64,000 nucleotides of DNA from assembly GCF_001667015.1 (NCBI RefSeq), contig NZ_LZIS01000203.1, positions 1 to 64,000 of the forward strand. Reading direction: 5' to 3'. Positions within the stretch are counted from its first letter, which is position 1, and the number at the start of each line of letters is the position of its first letter. Positions 25,262-34,438 of this stretch are shown one piece after another. A program made the position numbers and the translations under genes. Source of the stretch: Mycobacterium sp. E3198 (GTDB lineage: Bacteria; Actinomycetota; Actinomycetes; Mycobacteriales; Mycobacteriaceae). Below the pieces are notes generated by a model, which worked only from the letters and a program-made list of their open reading frames with translations, was not told the origin of the DNA and ran no database searches.

Positions 25262-26574
25262 GGGTTGATCGTGTTGTCCCCGACTTGGCGGCCCCACACG
25301 TACTCGATGGCGTACGGCGAGCCGGTGTCCAGATGGTTATACGGCGCGAGGCTGGCGCCGGTGTCCACGATCAATTCGGGTGCTGGCCACAGGTCGTGGT
25401 TGATGGCCTGCCAGCACCCGGGCGCACCGCCCGGGCCGCCCCGAGCGTTCACGCGCGGCAGATTGTCGGGAAACACATAGGGATTCGGCGCCCCGCCCAC
25501 CAGCCCGGCCAGCCCGAGCAGTCCCTGGGTGAGCACTGTGCCGGCCAGCCCCGGCAGCGTCAGGATGCCGCCCAACCCCGACGTCAGCTCGGTCATGGTT
25601 CGCAGCGCGTAGCCGTTGCCGCCGCCCGTCGTCGCATAGGCCGCGGGTTCTTCGTCGTAGTAATTGCGAACGGTGCAAAAGATTTCGGGGCTGTAGGTGT
25701 CGAACAGTCGGGCGGTGGGCACCAGATCGGCGAGTCCCCGCTGCAGGTAGGGCCCGCCACGCCGGAAGATGTCTTCGCCGGTGTTGCCCAGCCCTGCCGC
25801 GGCCAACAACGCGGTATCCAGGTCGGCTTCCTGCCGGTGCAGCGTGCGCGCCGTGACCACGGCGTGGTTGAGGGCGTCCAACAGATCCGGTGCGGCGTTG
25901 GCGTAGGTGTCGCCCAGGGCCGCTAATTGCGCAATGTCATGTCGGATCTGCGGCATCTGCGGATTGATGTCGTCGAGGATGGCGTTGGCGTTGACGATCG
26001 ACTGCCCGAACTTGTCGCCCAGACCGGTCAGTGCCTGCGCGGCCGCGGCCAGCGTCAAGTTCACCTTGACCGGGTCCACCTTCTCCGCGATCGAGGTGAT
26101 CGTCCCGAACAAGGTGTTGAACTCCGTCGTCACCGACCTCGCGTCGATCACGTGCTCGGGCGTGATGCGTTGTGGTGTGGGGTTTTTCGGGGAGTTCAAG
26201 GCCACATACTTGTTGCCGAACACCGTGGTCGCCCTGATATTGGCCTCCACATTGGCCGGAATCAGGCTGATGTACTTGGGATTGACGTCCAGGGCGAACT
26301 TGGCCGCGGGTGTCCCATCACGCTGGATCTCCGAAATGTTGGCTACCCGACCGACTTCCACCCCGTTGTAGGTGACCTTCGACCCCGGATCCATCACCAA
26401 ACCCGACCGCGGAGCAATCATCGTCAGGTGCGTCTTCGGCGTGAGCTCGCCCCGAAACTGCAGCCACACCAACGCCAACGCCACGATGGCGACCACCAAG
26501 AACACCGCGGCGGCCGTCTTGTACGGCGGGATGCGTGGCGGGTTCTCCTTGAGTTTCGGGGCCGGGGACGTCAT
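25258..26574 (-). CDS. mceA: MceA subunit
   Basis: 438 residues from ATG 26574, six bases after the yrbEB stop. Anchor AAAVFLVVAIVALALVWLQF, MCE domain PGSKVTYNGVEVGRVANISE, then the region before CTVRNYYDEEPAAYATTGGG typical of MceA. It is the first soluble-domain subunit of the tube. Which of the mycobacterial mce families this operon belongs to cannot be fixed from sequence alone. Confidence 0.93.
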   Translation of the reverse strand: MTSPAPKLKENPPRIPPYKTAAAVFLVVAIVALALVWLQFRGELTPKTHLTMIAPRSGLVMDPGSKVTYNGVEVGRVANISEIQRDGTPAAKFALDVNPKYISLIPANVEANIRATTVFGNKYVALNSPKNPTPQRITPEHVIDARSVTTEFNTLFGTITSIAEKVDPVKVNLTLAAAAQALTGLGDKFGQSIVNANAILDDINPQMPQIRHDIAQLAALGDTYANAAPDLLDALNHAVVTARTLHRQEADLDTALLAAAGLGNTGEDIFRRGGPYLQRGLADLVPTARLFDTYSPEIFCTVRNYYDEEPAAYATTGGGNGYALRTMTELTSGLGGILTLPGLAGTVLTQGLLGLAGLVGGAPNPYVFPDNLPRVNARGGPGGAPGCWQAINHDLWPAPELIVDTGASLAPYNHLDTGSPYAIEYVWGRQVGDNTINP

Positions 26575-26579
26575 GGCGG

Positions 26580-27452
26580 TTACACGGTGAGGTTGAAGTT
26601 CGGGCTTTTTCCGTAGACCGCCATCGCGGTCAGCACCACCACGACGACGATCGTGATCAGCGACAGCCGCATCGACCGGCCGACCGCTTCGCCGACGCCG
26701 ACCGGTCCACCGCTGGCGTTGTAGCCGTAGTAGCAGTGGGTGGTCATCACCACCACCGCAACCAGGATCACCTCCGCGAACGACCAGCCCACGTCGTTGA
26801 GGCGCAGGAAGGTATGGAAGTAGTGGTTGTACGTGCCGGCGGACTGTCCGTAGAAGAAAACCGTGGTGACCTGTTGGGAGGCGAAGGCCATGGTGATCGC
26901 CAGCCCGTACAGCGGGATGATGACGATCAGGCCCGCCACGATCCGGGTGGACGCCAGATAGGCGACGGACCGGATGCTCATCACCTCCAGCGCATCGATC
27001 TCCTCGCTGATGCGCATGGCGCCCAGTTCGGCCGTCGCGCCGGCGCCGACGGTGGCGGCCAGCGCCTGCCCGGCGGCCACCGGCGCGACAAACCGGACGT
27101 TCACCAGCGCGGCCAGAAATCCGGTGAAGGCCTCGACGCCGATGTTGCCGAGCGTCGCGTAGCCCTGGATGGCGACGAGGGAGCCCGCGGACAGGGTGAT
27201 GAAGCCGACGATGGCGGCGGTGCCTCCGACGACGGCCATGGCGCCGCTGCCCATCCCCATCTGGGCGACCATCCGCAGCAGCTCTTTGCGGTAGCGGTGC
27301 AGGGCGAAGGGGATCTGCCCGACCGCGCTCAGCGCGAACCACACCATCTGCCCGAGCTCGACCAGTGCCCGGGCCGGGGCTTCGCTGTACCGAACGAGGG
27401 TGGCCCGCGGAAAGTGGAACCGCGCCGGGGTGGCTACCGAGGTCGCGGTCAT
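26580..27452 (-). CDS. yrbEB: YrbE B / MlaE-like permease
   Basis: 290 residues from ATG 27452, one base after the yrbEA stop. It is an integral membrane permease of the MlaE family. The signature ISEEIDALEVMSIRSVAYL is the EExDALxxM helix that contacts the ATPase. Five or six hydrophobic helices are present. It pairs with YrbE A; the ATPase (MceG/Mkl) is encoded elsewhere, as usual in mycobacteria. Confidence 0.93.
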   Translation of the reverse strand: MTATSVATPARFHFPRATLVRYSEAPARALVELGQMVWFALSAVGQIPFALHRYRKELLRMVAQMGMGSGAMAVVGGTAAIVGFITLSAGSLVAIQGYATLGNIGVEAFTGFLAALVNVRFVAPVAAGQALAATVGAGATAELGAMRISEEIDALEVMSIRSVAYLASTRIVAGLIVIIPLYGLAITMAFASQQVTTVFFYGQSAGTYNHYFHTFLRLNDVGWSFAEVILVAVVVMTTHCYYGYNASGGPVGVGEAVGRSMRLSLITIVVVVVLTAMAVYGKSPNFNLTV

Positions 27453-27453
27453 G

Positions 27454-28248
27454 TCAGCGCCCTGTCCCGAACCGGACACCGATGGTGGTCAGCGCCGCAT
27501 TGACCGCGAAGAGCGCGATGAAACAGAGCACCACCGTCTCGTTGACGGCGGTGCCGAGGCCCTTGGACCCACCATGGACGATCAACCCGCGGTAACACCC
27601 GACCAGGCCGGCGATCAGCCCGAACGTCGCGGCTTTGGTGAATGCGATCACCACCTCGGGCAGGCCCGTCAGCGCCGTCAGCGTCGAGAGATACGCACCG
27701 CTCGAGACGTTCTGCAGGTACACGCTGAACAGGTAGCCGCCCCCCAGGCCGACGGCGACCACGAGGCCGTTGAGCAGGACCGCGACGATCGTCGAGGCGA
27801 CGACGCGGGGGACCACCAGCCGGTGGATCGGGTCGATGCCGAGCACCTCGAGGGCGTCGATCTCCTCGCGGATGGTGCGCGCGCCGAGGTCGGCGCAGAT
27901 CGCGGTGCCCCCGGCGCCGGCAACCACGAGCACCGTCACGATCGGGCCGAGTTGGGTGACGGCGCCGATCGCGGCGCCGGCACCGGAGACGTCGGCGGCG
28001 CCGATCTCGGCGAGCAGGAGGTTGAGCGTGAAGATGAGCAGCACGGTTTCCGGGATGGACACCGCGATGGTGGGCAGCAGCGACACCCGCATGAGGAACC
28101 AGCCGGTCCAGATGAATTCACGCCACTCGAACGGCTGCCGCAGGGCCTTACCGGTCAGCACGCACATGCGGAAGAAGCCGCCGGCCACTTCGGTCCCGGG
28201 CCGGATCCGCTGGAGTGCTTTGCTGCCAATCACGCTGGAGGTGGTCAT
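27454..28248 (-). CDS. yrbEA: YrbE A / MlaE-like permease
   Basis: 264 residues from ATG 28248 (MTTSSVIGSKAL), the conventional YrbE A start; a longer frame runs to 28284. No clear ribosome-binding site is visible. The MlaE signature is TIREEIDALEVLGIDPIHRL. First gene of the eight-gene yrbE-mce operon. The mce promoter and operator lie about 215-245 bases upstream. Confidence 0.92.
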   Translation of the reverse strand: MTTSSVIGSKALQRIRPGTEVAGGFFRMCVLTGKALRQPFEWREFIWTGWFLMRVSLLPTIAVSIPETVLLIFTLNLLLAEIGAADVSGAGAAIGAVTQLGPIVTVLVVAGAGGTAICADLGARTIREEIDALEVLGIDPIHRLVVPRVVASTIVAVLLNGLVVAVGLGGGYLFSVYLQNVSSGAYLSTLTALTGLPEVVIAFTKAATFGLIAGLVGCYRGLIVHGGSKGLGTAVNETVVLCFIALFAVNAALTTIGVRFGTGR

Positions 28249-28616
28249 GGGCGTCGGCAATCCCGACAGGGGAGGGGAACACAAGCCGCACTCCGCGAAA
28301 AGCGCTGTCGTAAAAAGTGTTTCGCCGTTCGCCGGGATGGCGATGACCTATGGCGCGGCGCATCCAGGCGTGAGGCGCGATGCGGCGCATCGCTTGGCTC
28401 CCCACGCCGGTCGACGATGTCTGCCTCCATGCCGCATGCCGCATTCGCTTGCCCCACCCAGCAACTATGGCATTAGACCGTACGGTCAGTCAATAAACGC
28501 GGGAATCGGCGGCCCGCGAAGGTAAGCGGTCAAATGGCTGAAGGACCCGGTGCGGCCGGCGCGCGCTCGTGGGACGGCAATTGCCGTCCGGCGCACGCTA
28601 TTCCGCCGTCAGACGG
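28249..28616 (-). other. mce leader and promoter region, no gene
   Basis: 368 bases between the TetR gene and yrbEA. It holds the mce promoter and operator described separately. The rest would be a ~200-base 5' leader of the mce transcript. I see no coding sequence or strong hairpin here. Confidence 0.6.
28464..28493 (-). promoter_or_regulatory. mce operon promoter with palindromic operator
   Basis: Minus strand: -35 TTGACT (28493-28488), an 18-bp spacer and a weak -10 CATAGT (28469-28464). The spacer contains GACCGTACGGTC (28476-28487), a perfect palindrome. Read as 14 bp (28477-28490) it aligns 11/14 with the site at the TetR promoter. Confidence 0.6.
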
Positions 28617-29288
28617 TCAATCGGTGGTGGCGCCCGCCGCGGCGAGGCTTTCGCGCACCACCGCAACGACGTCCGCGGCCGGATTCGCCCACCTGCTGAG
28701 CCCTAGCCGGTCGAGCAGCAGGCCGCCGAGGAACACGTCGACGAATGCCGCCCCGACTTGTTCGGGTGTCCGTGAATCGGCGGGGTGGAACCACACCCAC
28801 ATCCACTCCAGCGATCCCCACAGCTGCAGCGCCGCCAGTTCGACGTCGACCGTGCGGAAGACGCCGATCTCTATGCCGTTCCGGATCTCGTCAATCGCCA
28901 TCGTTTGCAATTGATGACGCAACTTGCGCACTTGCTGCATGGCCGGGTCATCGGACAACTGCACCACCTCGCGCTGGCTTGCCACCGTCGCATCGCGCTC
29001 GGTCACCTGCAGCAGCGCGGAGGCGTAGATGATCGCGGCGATGCGTTCGTGCGGCGCGGCCAGTCGGTCCCACGCCATCCGCAGCACATCGAGCTGGCGG
29101 GCCAGGTGCGTTTCTTCGAGTTCGCGCAACATCTGCGCCTTGGTCCCGAAATGATGAACGATGGTGCCCTTGGACATGCCGAGCTCGTCGGCGATGTCAC
29201 CGATATTCGTTCTGTCGTAACCACGTTCGGCGACGTAGCGGACAAAAGCGTCGAGAATTTCGCCGCGTCTTCCAGGCGATCTGGGCAT
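28617..29288 (-). CDS. TetR-family regulator next to the mce operon
   Basis: 223 residues from ATG 29288. The N-terminal HTH is RGYDRTNIGDIADELGMSKG, followed by TIVHHFGTKAQML. The C-terminal domain is of the KstR2/FadR-like length. It lies immediately upstream of and co-oriented with yrbE-mce. The same palindrome occurs at its own promoter and the mce promoter, so it probably represses both and responds to a lipid or acyl-CoA ligand (inference). It is not the long two-domain Mce3R type. Confidence 0.9.
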   Translation of the reverse strand: MPRSPGRRGEILDAFVRYVAERGYDRTNIGDIADELGMSKGTIVHHFGTKAQMLRELEETHLARQLDVLRMAWDRLAAPHERIAAIIYASALLQVTERDATVASQREVVQLSDDPAMQQVRKLRHQLQTMAIDEIRNGIEIGVFRTVDVELAALQLWGSLEWMWVWFHPADSRTPEQVGAAFVDVFLGGLLLDRLGLSRWANPAADVVAVVRESLAAAGATTD

Positions 29289-29316
29289 CTTGAGCTCGAA
29301 CCTTCGGCGTGGACTA

Positions 29317-29330
29317 ACCGTACGAACGGT
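29317..29330 (-). promoter_or_regulatory. Operator at the mce-TetR promoter
   Basis: ACCGTACGAACGGT, with half-sites ACCGT/ACGGT, sits 29 bases upstream of the TetR start. A -10-like TATGAT lies just upstream on the minus strand, so binding here would block transcription (autoregulation). Confidence 0.55.
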
Positions 29331-29523
29331 CTATCATAACCCGGCGCCCACCGAAACCCGTCCGCACATTGTCGGGCCGGCGGCCGTGTCGCACGCGCCC
29401 AAAAGGTCGGGTGGGCATGGGGCGTCACGGACTGCTGCGCCCGTGACGGATCGTGACGGGTCGCGCGAGCGCGGGTCGCTACGCGAAACGCTCGGGTCAA
29501 AGCCGCCCGGTACGCCGGGGAGG

Positions 29524-29841
29524 TCAACAGGGCCTGAGATGCCCCGTGGCCTGCGAACCGTCCGGTGCGGTGATCACGTACATGTTCGCGCCCGGTGCCG
29601 ACTTGATATCGCCGGCGGCGTACACGGTCATGAGCTCCCTGCCGTCGCCGTCCGCAACACACACGTAAGTGTCGGTCTCAGCGTCGTATTCGAAGCTGTC
29701 CCAAGCCAATACGAAGGCCAAACAGTTGCCGTCGCGATCGGTGACGACAAGCTTGTGCACACCCGAGTCCTTGAGGAGCTCGGTGTCCTGCGCACGCTGC
29801 TGGGCGACCTCGTTGTTGTGGAGCGTCAGGCTGTTTAACAT
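29524..29841 (-). CDS. Conserved-looking hypothetical protein
   Basis: 105 residues from ATG 29841, with GGAG eight bases upstream. No family recognised. The N-terminus (MLNSLTLHNNEVAQQRAQDT) is polar. The middle is beta-like with DRDGNCLAFVLAWDSFEYDA and ETDTYVCVADGDGREL. No signal peptide or membrane segment. A DosR-like palindrome and a TATATG -10 lie ~65-110 bases upstream. Function unknown. Confidence 0.7.
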   Translation of the reverse strand: MLNSLTLHNNEVAQQRAQDTELLKDSGVHKLVVTDRDGNCLAFVLAWDSFEYDAETDTYVCVADGDGRELMTVYAAGDIKSAPGANMYVITAPDGSQATGHLRPC

Positions 29842-29930
29842 CGGTGTACTCCCTTGGCGATCTCCGTCTGGCCCGGGCGTCGAAATGGCGCCGAACCTAC
29901 CCGAAGTCTGCCCCCATATACCGCTCCCGA

Positions 29931-29950
29931 CCAGGGCATTACGGCCCCTG
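29931..29950 (-). promoter_or_regulatory. Weak DosR-like palindrome
   Basis: The sequence (GGGC...GCCC arms around ATTACG) matches the DosR consensus at about 11 of 20 positions. It is centred ~32 bases before the start inferred from the -10 TATATG (29920-29915). Speculative. Confidence 0.25.
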
Positions 29951-29994
29951 TCGGGGGGTCGTAAGTCGGTCGGCAAAGCCGATTCAGGGAAGAT

Positions 29995-31326
29995 TCAAAC
30001 AATTCGTCCGGTCGTGCGCGCCGCGTCGGGCGACCGCCGGCCGACCTTCGTTGGGCGAAGCGAGGCCAGCAGCGCCCCCGAGGCGAAGAGCGCCGCAATC
30101 AGCCACGGGAACCGCCCGTCCGGCGCAAAGCCCAGGTAGGCGAAGAAATGCAGGCCGGCGGCGGCCAGTGCGACTCCGGCCAGCAGGCAGATTTCCCCCG
30201 AACGATCCGTCAGGGGCGCGCCGGGCATGGGCAGCGGGGCGGCGAAGAAGCGCCGCCCCCAGTACAGCAACGCCAGCTCGAGCACGGTCACCACGCTCAG
30301 TACCAGCACCCACTCCAACCGGGCCAGCCACCACGCGCCGGAGCCCTCCGGCGGTTGCGGCAGCAGGCCCGCCGGGTAGGCGACCACCGCGACGATCACG
30401 ACCGGAATCATGTGCCAGAGGTACAGCGCCATCACGTTGTCGTTCGCGACGGCCAGCGCCCGCTTGACCGGACCCGCGCGCAGCGCGCGGTTGAGCGCCG
30501 GTGCGAGGGTCATGACCACTCCGGCCTGCGCGCATCCGAAGGCCAGCAGTGCCGCGTTGGGCGGCGTCGTGTTGTCGATGGTCTGCCCGGGCACGCCGAT
30601 CATGCTGACCGGGTAGGGTCCCAGCCCGATCAGCAGCGCCAGCGCGATCGCCGAACCGACCGCTAGCAGTGCGGATCTCCGGCCGGTCAACAGGCCCGCG
30701 CGCCAGGCGATTCCGAGCTGGTAGAACGTCCCCCAGCACAGCAGGTAGTTCAACCAGCCGAGGCGGTGCAGGTGCAGACCGATCGCGAGGGCGTCCACGG
30801 CCACGGCCGCCGCCACCAGCGCCACCGGCGCTATAAGCCCCCAACGCCGTTGTGCGGCAACCGCGATCGGCGTCAACGACACCACGATCAGATAGACGGC
30901 CAGGAACCACAGGTGCATGGCCACCGCCCACCCCGCATACTCCAGCACCGAGCCGGCCACGTGCGCCGCGCCCAGCGCCACCACGATGATCGACACCAGC
31001 GCGACGTACACGGCGGTCGGGCCCAACACCCGGGACAATCGGTGCCGGAGCCAGGTCTGGCGGGACACGCCGTCGGCCTCGTGCCGATGTTTCCAGGACA
31101 ACGCGCTGGCATATCCGGCCACCAGAAAGAACGTCGGCACCGCCTGAAACGGCCAGGTCAGCCACTGGGTCCACGGCATATCGACGAGCGGGTTCTGCCG
31201 ACCGAAAGATCCGTCGTGGTAGGTCACCGAGCCGGCCAGCCAATGCCCCAGCACGATGAGGACCACGCCCGACGCGCGATAGAAGTCGACCGCCAGATTG
31301 CGGACCGGTCGGGCGGCGTCGGGCAC
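29995..31326 (-). CDS. Acyltransferase-3 family membrane protein
   Basis: 443 residues from GTG 31326; the frame continues upstream but would overlap the divergent reductase gene. About ten membrane helices. The N-terminal motif LAVDFYRASGVVLIVLGHWL carries the conserved His of OafA/NolL-type O-acyltransferases. PTFFLVAGYASALSW and MHLWFLAVYLIVVSL are also typical. These enzymes acylate extracytoplasmic sugars or glycolipids (family knowledge); the acceptor is unknown. Divergent from the aldo/keto reductase with 54 bases between. Confidence 0.87.
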   Translation of the reverse strand: MPDAARPVRNLAVDFYRASGVVLIVLGHWLAGSVTYHDGSFGRQNPLVDMPWTQWLTWPFQAVPTFFLVAGYASALSWKHRHEADGVSRQTWLRHRLSRVLGPTAVYVALVSIIVVALGAAHVAGSVLEYAGWAVAMHLWFLAVYLIVVSLTPIAVAAQRRWGLIAPVALVAAAVAVDALAIGLHLHRLGWLNYLLCWGTFYQLGIAWRAGLLTGRRSALLAVGSAIALALLIGLGPYPVSMIGVPGQTIDNTTPPNAALLAFGCAQAGVVMTLAPALNRALRAGPVKRALAVANDNVMALYLWHMIPVVIVAVVAYPAGLLPQPPEGSGAWWLARLEWVLVLSVVTVLELALLYWGRRFFAAPLPMPGAPLTDRSGEICLLAGVALAAAGLHFFAYLGFAPDGRFPWLIAALFASGALLASLRPTKVGRRSPDAARTTGRIV

Positions 31327-31380
31327 GAGCGCAACGGTACCCGTCCCGCGGCTCGTGGCGGCCCAGCGCACAATGGGCCC

Positions 31381-32352
31381 ATGAAACGGGCTCATCTCGC
31401 CGAACTTGAAGTCGGACGCCTCGGTCTGGGCGCGATGGGCATGTCCGTCGCCTATGCCGGCGCCGGCACCGACGACGCCGAAGCGATCCGCACCGTCCAC
31501 CGCGCCATCGACCTCGGCGTCACGCTGATCGACACCGCCGAGGTCTACGGTCCCTATGTCAACGAAGAGCTCCTCGCCCGCGCCCTGGCGGGCCGGCGGG
31601 ATCAGGTGGTGCTGGCAACCAAGTTCGGCCTGATCTCCCATACCGGTCGTGTTGGCCTCGACAGCAGCCCGGCCAACATCCGCATCGCCGTGGACGGGTC
31701 CCTGCGCAGGCTGGCGACCGACCGCATCGACCTCTACTACCAACACCGCCTCGACCGCGACACACCCATCGAAGACACGATCGGGGCGCTGGCCGAGCTG
31801 GTCGCCGCCGGAAAGGTCCGGCACATAGGCCTTTCCGAAGTCGGGGTCAACACCATTCGCCGCGCCCACGCCGTGCACCCCATCACCGCCGTGCAGTCCG
31901 AATACTCGCTGTGGACGCGAGACCCCGAGGACGGGGTCCTCGACGTGTTGCGTGAGCTGGGCATCGGATTCGTTCCCTACTCGCCGCTGGGTCGCGGCTT
32001 CCTCACCGGCGCGATCCGCTCCACCGGCGAACTCCCCGACACCGACTACCGCAAGACCAACCCCCGCTTCTTCGACGAGAACTTCGAGCACAACCTCAGG
32101 TGCGCCGACGAGGTGCGTGACATCGCCGCCGACGCCGGCGCCACCCCGGCTCAGGTCGCGCTGGCCTGGCTGCTGGCGAAAGGGCCTGACATCGTCCCGA
32201 TTCCGGGAACCAAACGGGTGTCGAGGCTCGAGGAAAACGTCGCCGCCGACACCGTCGAGCTCAGCCCCGACCAACTGGCGCGGCTCGACCGGCTCACCCC
32301 GCCCGTCGGCGGCCACCACGCCGCCGCGCAAATGGGATGGATCGACCGCTAG
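31381..32352 (+). CDS. Aldo/keto reductase
   Basis: 323 residues from ATG 31381. (beta/alpha)8 NADPH oxidoreductase with the catalytic tetrad visible: Asp and Tyr in LIDTAEVYGPYVNEEL, Lys in VLATKFGL, His in LYYQHRLD. The C-terminal NADP-binding segment PIPGTKRVSRLEENV is typical of the YhdN/AKR13 group. The substrate is probably an aldehyde or ketone; not assignable. It overlaps the following SDR gene by 16 bases. Confidence 0.92.
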   Translation: MKRAHLAELEVGRLGLGAMGMSVAYAGAGTDDAEAIRTVHRAIDLGVTLIDTAEVYGPYVNEELLARALAGRRDQVVLATKFGLISHTGRVGLDSSPANIRIAVDGSLRRLATDRIDLYYQHRLDRDTPIEDTIGALAELVAAGKVRHIGLSEVGVNTIRRAHAVHPITAVQSEYSLWTRDPEDGVLDVLRELGIGFVPYSPLGRGFLTGAIRSTGELPDTDYRKTNPRFFDENFEHNLRCADEVRDIAADAGATPAQVALAWLLAKGPDIVPIPGTKRVSRLEENVAADTVELSPDQLARLDRLTPPVGGHHAAAQMGWIDR

Positions 32353-33335
32353 TGGGGGGTCGCAAGAAGCTGGTGATCGGCGCCAGCGGTTTCCTGGGAT
32401 CCCATGTCACCCGCCAGCTCGTCGCGACGGGTTCCGACGTCCGAGTTATGTTGCGCCGCAGCAGCTCCACCAAAGGAATCGACGACCTGCCGGTCGAGCG
32501 CTGCTACGGGGACGTGTTCGACGACGACGCCCTGCGCGCCGCCATGAGCGGATGCGACGTCGTCTACTACTGCGTCGTCGATGCGCGAATGTGGCTGCGC
32601 GATCCGGCACCCCTGTTCCGGACCAACGTCGACGGGCTGCGGCACGTGCTGGATGCCGCCCTGGACGCCGATCTCACCAGGTTCGTCTACACCAGCACCA
32701 CCGGCTCGTTGGCGATCAGCGACACCGGCCCGGTCACCGAAGACGATCCGCACAACTGGGACGAGGGCGGCGCCTACATCGAAGCGCGCGTGGCCGGCGA
32801 AAATCTGTTGCTGTCGTACGCGCGGGACAAAGGGCTGCCCGGCGTGGCGATGTGCATCTCCACCACCTACGGCCCCGGCGACTGGGCACCGACCCCGCAC
32901 GGATCGTTGCTCGCCCTTGTCGCCAAGGGGCGCTTCCCGTTCTACTTCGGTTACTCGTCGGAAGTTGTGGGCATCGAAGATGCCTCCAGGGCAATGCTTT
33001 TGGCCGCGGAGCGCGGCCGGAGCGGCGAGCGCTACATCATCTCCGACAAGTACATGAGCGTCCGGGAGTTGCACGAGATCGCGGCCACCGCCGTGGGCCG
33101 GCGGCCGCCGCGGATCGGCATCCCGGTGGCCTCGCTGCGCGCCGGCGCGCGGGTCAACGACGCGCTTGCGCGTGTGCTGCGCCGTGACCTTCCCTTCGCC
33201 TACGCGGGAATCCGCATGGCGGAGCTGATGTCGCCACTGGACCACGGCAAGGCCGAACGCGAGCTCGGGTGGAAACCGGAACCCGTCGAGGACTCGATCC
33301 GCAAGGCCGCGGTCTTCTTCGCCTCCCAGACCTAG
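32337..33335 (+). CDS. NAD-dependent epimerase/dehydratase (extended SDR) with Arg in place of catalytic Lys
   Basis: 332 residues from ATG 32337, or 327 from GTG 32352, which overlaps the upstream stop. Rossmann motif LVIGASGFLGSHVTRQL. The usual YxxxK appears as YIEARVAGENLL, so Arg replaces the catalytic Lys. STTYGPGDW and VGIEDASRAMLLAAERG are normal for flavonol-reductase-like SDRs. The stop overlaps the convergent SDR gene through a shared CTAG. The substrate is probably a sterol- or flavonol-like ketone (weak inference). Confidence 0.87.
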   Translation: MDRPLVGGRKKLVIGASGFLGSHVTRQLVATGSDVRVMLRRSSSTKGIDDLPVERCYGDVFDDDALRAAMSGCDVVYYCVVDARMWLRDPAPLFRTNVDGLRHVLDAALDADLTRFVYTSTTGSLAISDTGPVTEDDPHNWDEGGAYIEARVAGENLLLSYARDKGLPGVAMCISTTYGPGDWAPTPHGSLLALVAKGRFPFYFGYSSEVVGIEDASRAMLLAAERGRSGERYIISDKYMSVRELHEIAATAVGRRPPRIGIPVASLRAGARVNDALARVLRRDLPFAYAGIRMAELMSPLDHGKAERELGWKPEPVEDSIRKAAVFFASQT

Positions 33336-34432
33336 TCGGTGGAGGCCAGCGCCGCGGAGCCGTACTTCTTCTCGATCAGCGCCCACGGGTCGGCGTACGG
33401 GCCGCGCCGCTCGGCCCGACGCTGCAGCTTGAGTGCGGCGCGCATGGCCGGCCGCAACACCGGGCCGAGGGCCTGCAACACGAAGCGTTGGCGGCCCTGG
33501 GATTCGGCGATCCAGGCCAGGGTCTGGTGCCAATCGTGCTCTTGGAAGTCGAGCAGCGCCTGCGCTTCGGTGGTGTCGTACCAGCCGGTGAAGCTCCAAC
33601 CGCGGTCGTCGCCCGGGTCGCCGGGCAGGCTCGCCGACGGTCCGAGCGGGCCCAGCCCGGCCGCCGTCATCAGGCCGTCCTCGAGGTCGCGTTGCAACAG
33701 CACGTACGTTTCGTTGCCGCCGATGAGCAGGACCTTGCCCGCGATCGTCGCTTCGCGATCCACGCCGTTGGCGAACGCCAGCGCCACGTCCCGCGCATCC
33801 ACCGCGTGCATGCGGTTGTCGCTTGGCATCGAGCGCATCAGGGTCAGGTAGTCACCGTTGATGTCGGCCTGAGTGTCCGGCGAGATGATCCCGCCCAATC
33901 GGTACAGCGCATACGGCAAGCCGCTCGCCCGGATTGCGGCCTCGGCCAGCACCTTGTCCTGGCCATACTGGTCGATGGGCTGCACCGGCGTGTCCGGGGT
34001 GATCCGCTCCGGGTAGCGATACGGGTTGCGCGACCCGTAGACCGCGGCGCTGGACGCCATCAGAAACAGCGGGGGGCGGGGCAGCGTCGCGGCCGCCGCC
34101 AGCAGGTTTTCCGTACCGCCCACGTTGACGCGCCGCGCCAGCCCGGGATTGCGGTACGACGGCGGCGACACGATGGCGGCGAGGTGAATGATCGCCCCGG
34201 GCCGATGTGTCGCGACCAGATCGCTCACCGCCTCGGCGTCCAGCAGGTCGACGTAGGCCGGAATCAGCGCGCCGGCGGGTGCACCGGCGCCCAATTCCGC
34301 TTGTGCCGCAAGCGTTTTATCGGTGCGCAGGTCCATCGCCACGACGGTGCGCCCCCGCTCGAGCAGGAGCTGCGTGCATCGCCGGCCGACCTGGCCGAAC
34401 GCGCCGGTGATCAAAATGGTGTCAACAGTCAT
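33332..34432 (-). CDS. NAD-dependent epimerase/dehydratase (extended SDR)
   Basis: 366 residues from ATG 34432. Rossmann motif ILITGAFGQVGRRCTQLLLE and an intact active site (SSAAVYGSRNPY; QYGQDKVLAE, YxxxK). It is a normal extended SDR acting on a nucleotide-sugar or a ketone/alcohol. It lies six bases downstream of an NTF2-like gene on the same strand, suggesting a two-gene unit, and converges on the other SDR. Confidence 0.88.
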   Translation of the reverse strand: MTVDTILITGAFGQVGRRCTQLLLERGRTVVAMDLRTDKTLAAQAELGAGAPAGALIPAYVDLLDAEAVSDLVATHRPGAIIHLAAIVSPPSYRNPGLARRVNVGGTENLLAAAATLPRPPLFLMASSAAVYGSRNPYRYPERITPDTPVQPIDQYGQDKVLAEAAIRASGLPYALYRLGGIISPDTQADINGDYLTLMRSMPSDNRMHAVDARDVALAFANGVDREATIAGKVLLIGGNETYVLLQRDLEDGLMTAAGLGPLGPSASLPGDPGDDRGWSFTGWYDTTEAQALLDFQEHDWHQTLAWIAESQGRQRFVLQALGPVLRPAMRAALKLQRRAERRGPYADPWALIEKKYGSAALASTD

Positions 34433-34438
34433 CGATGC

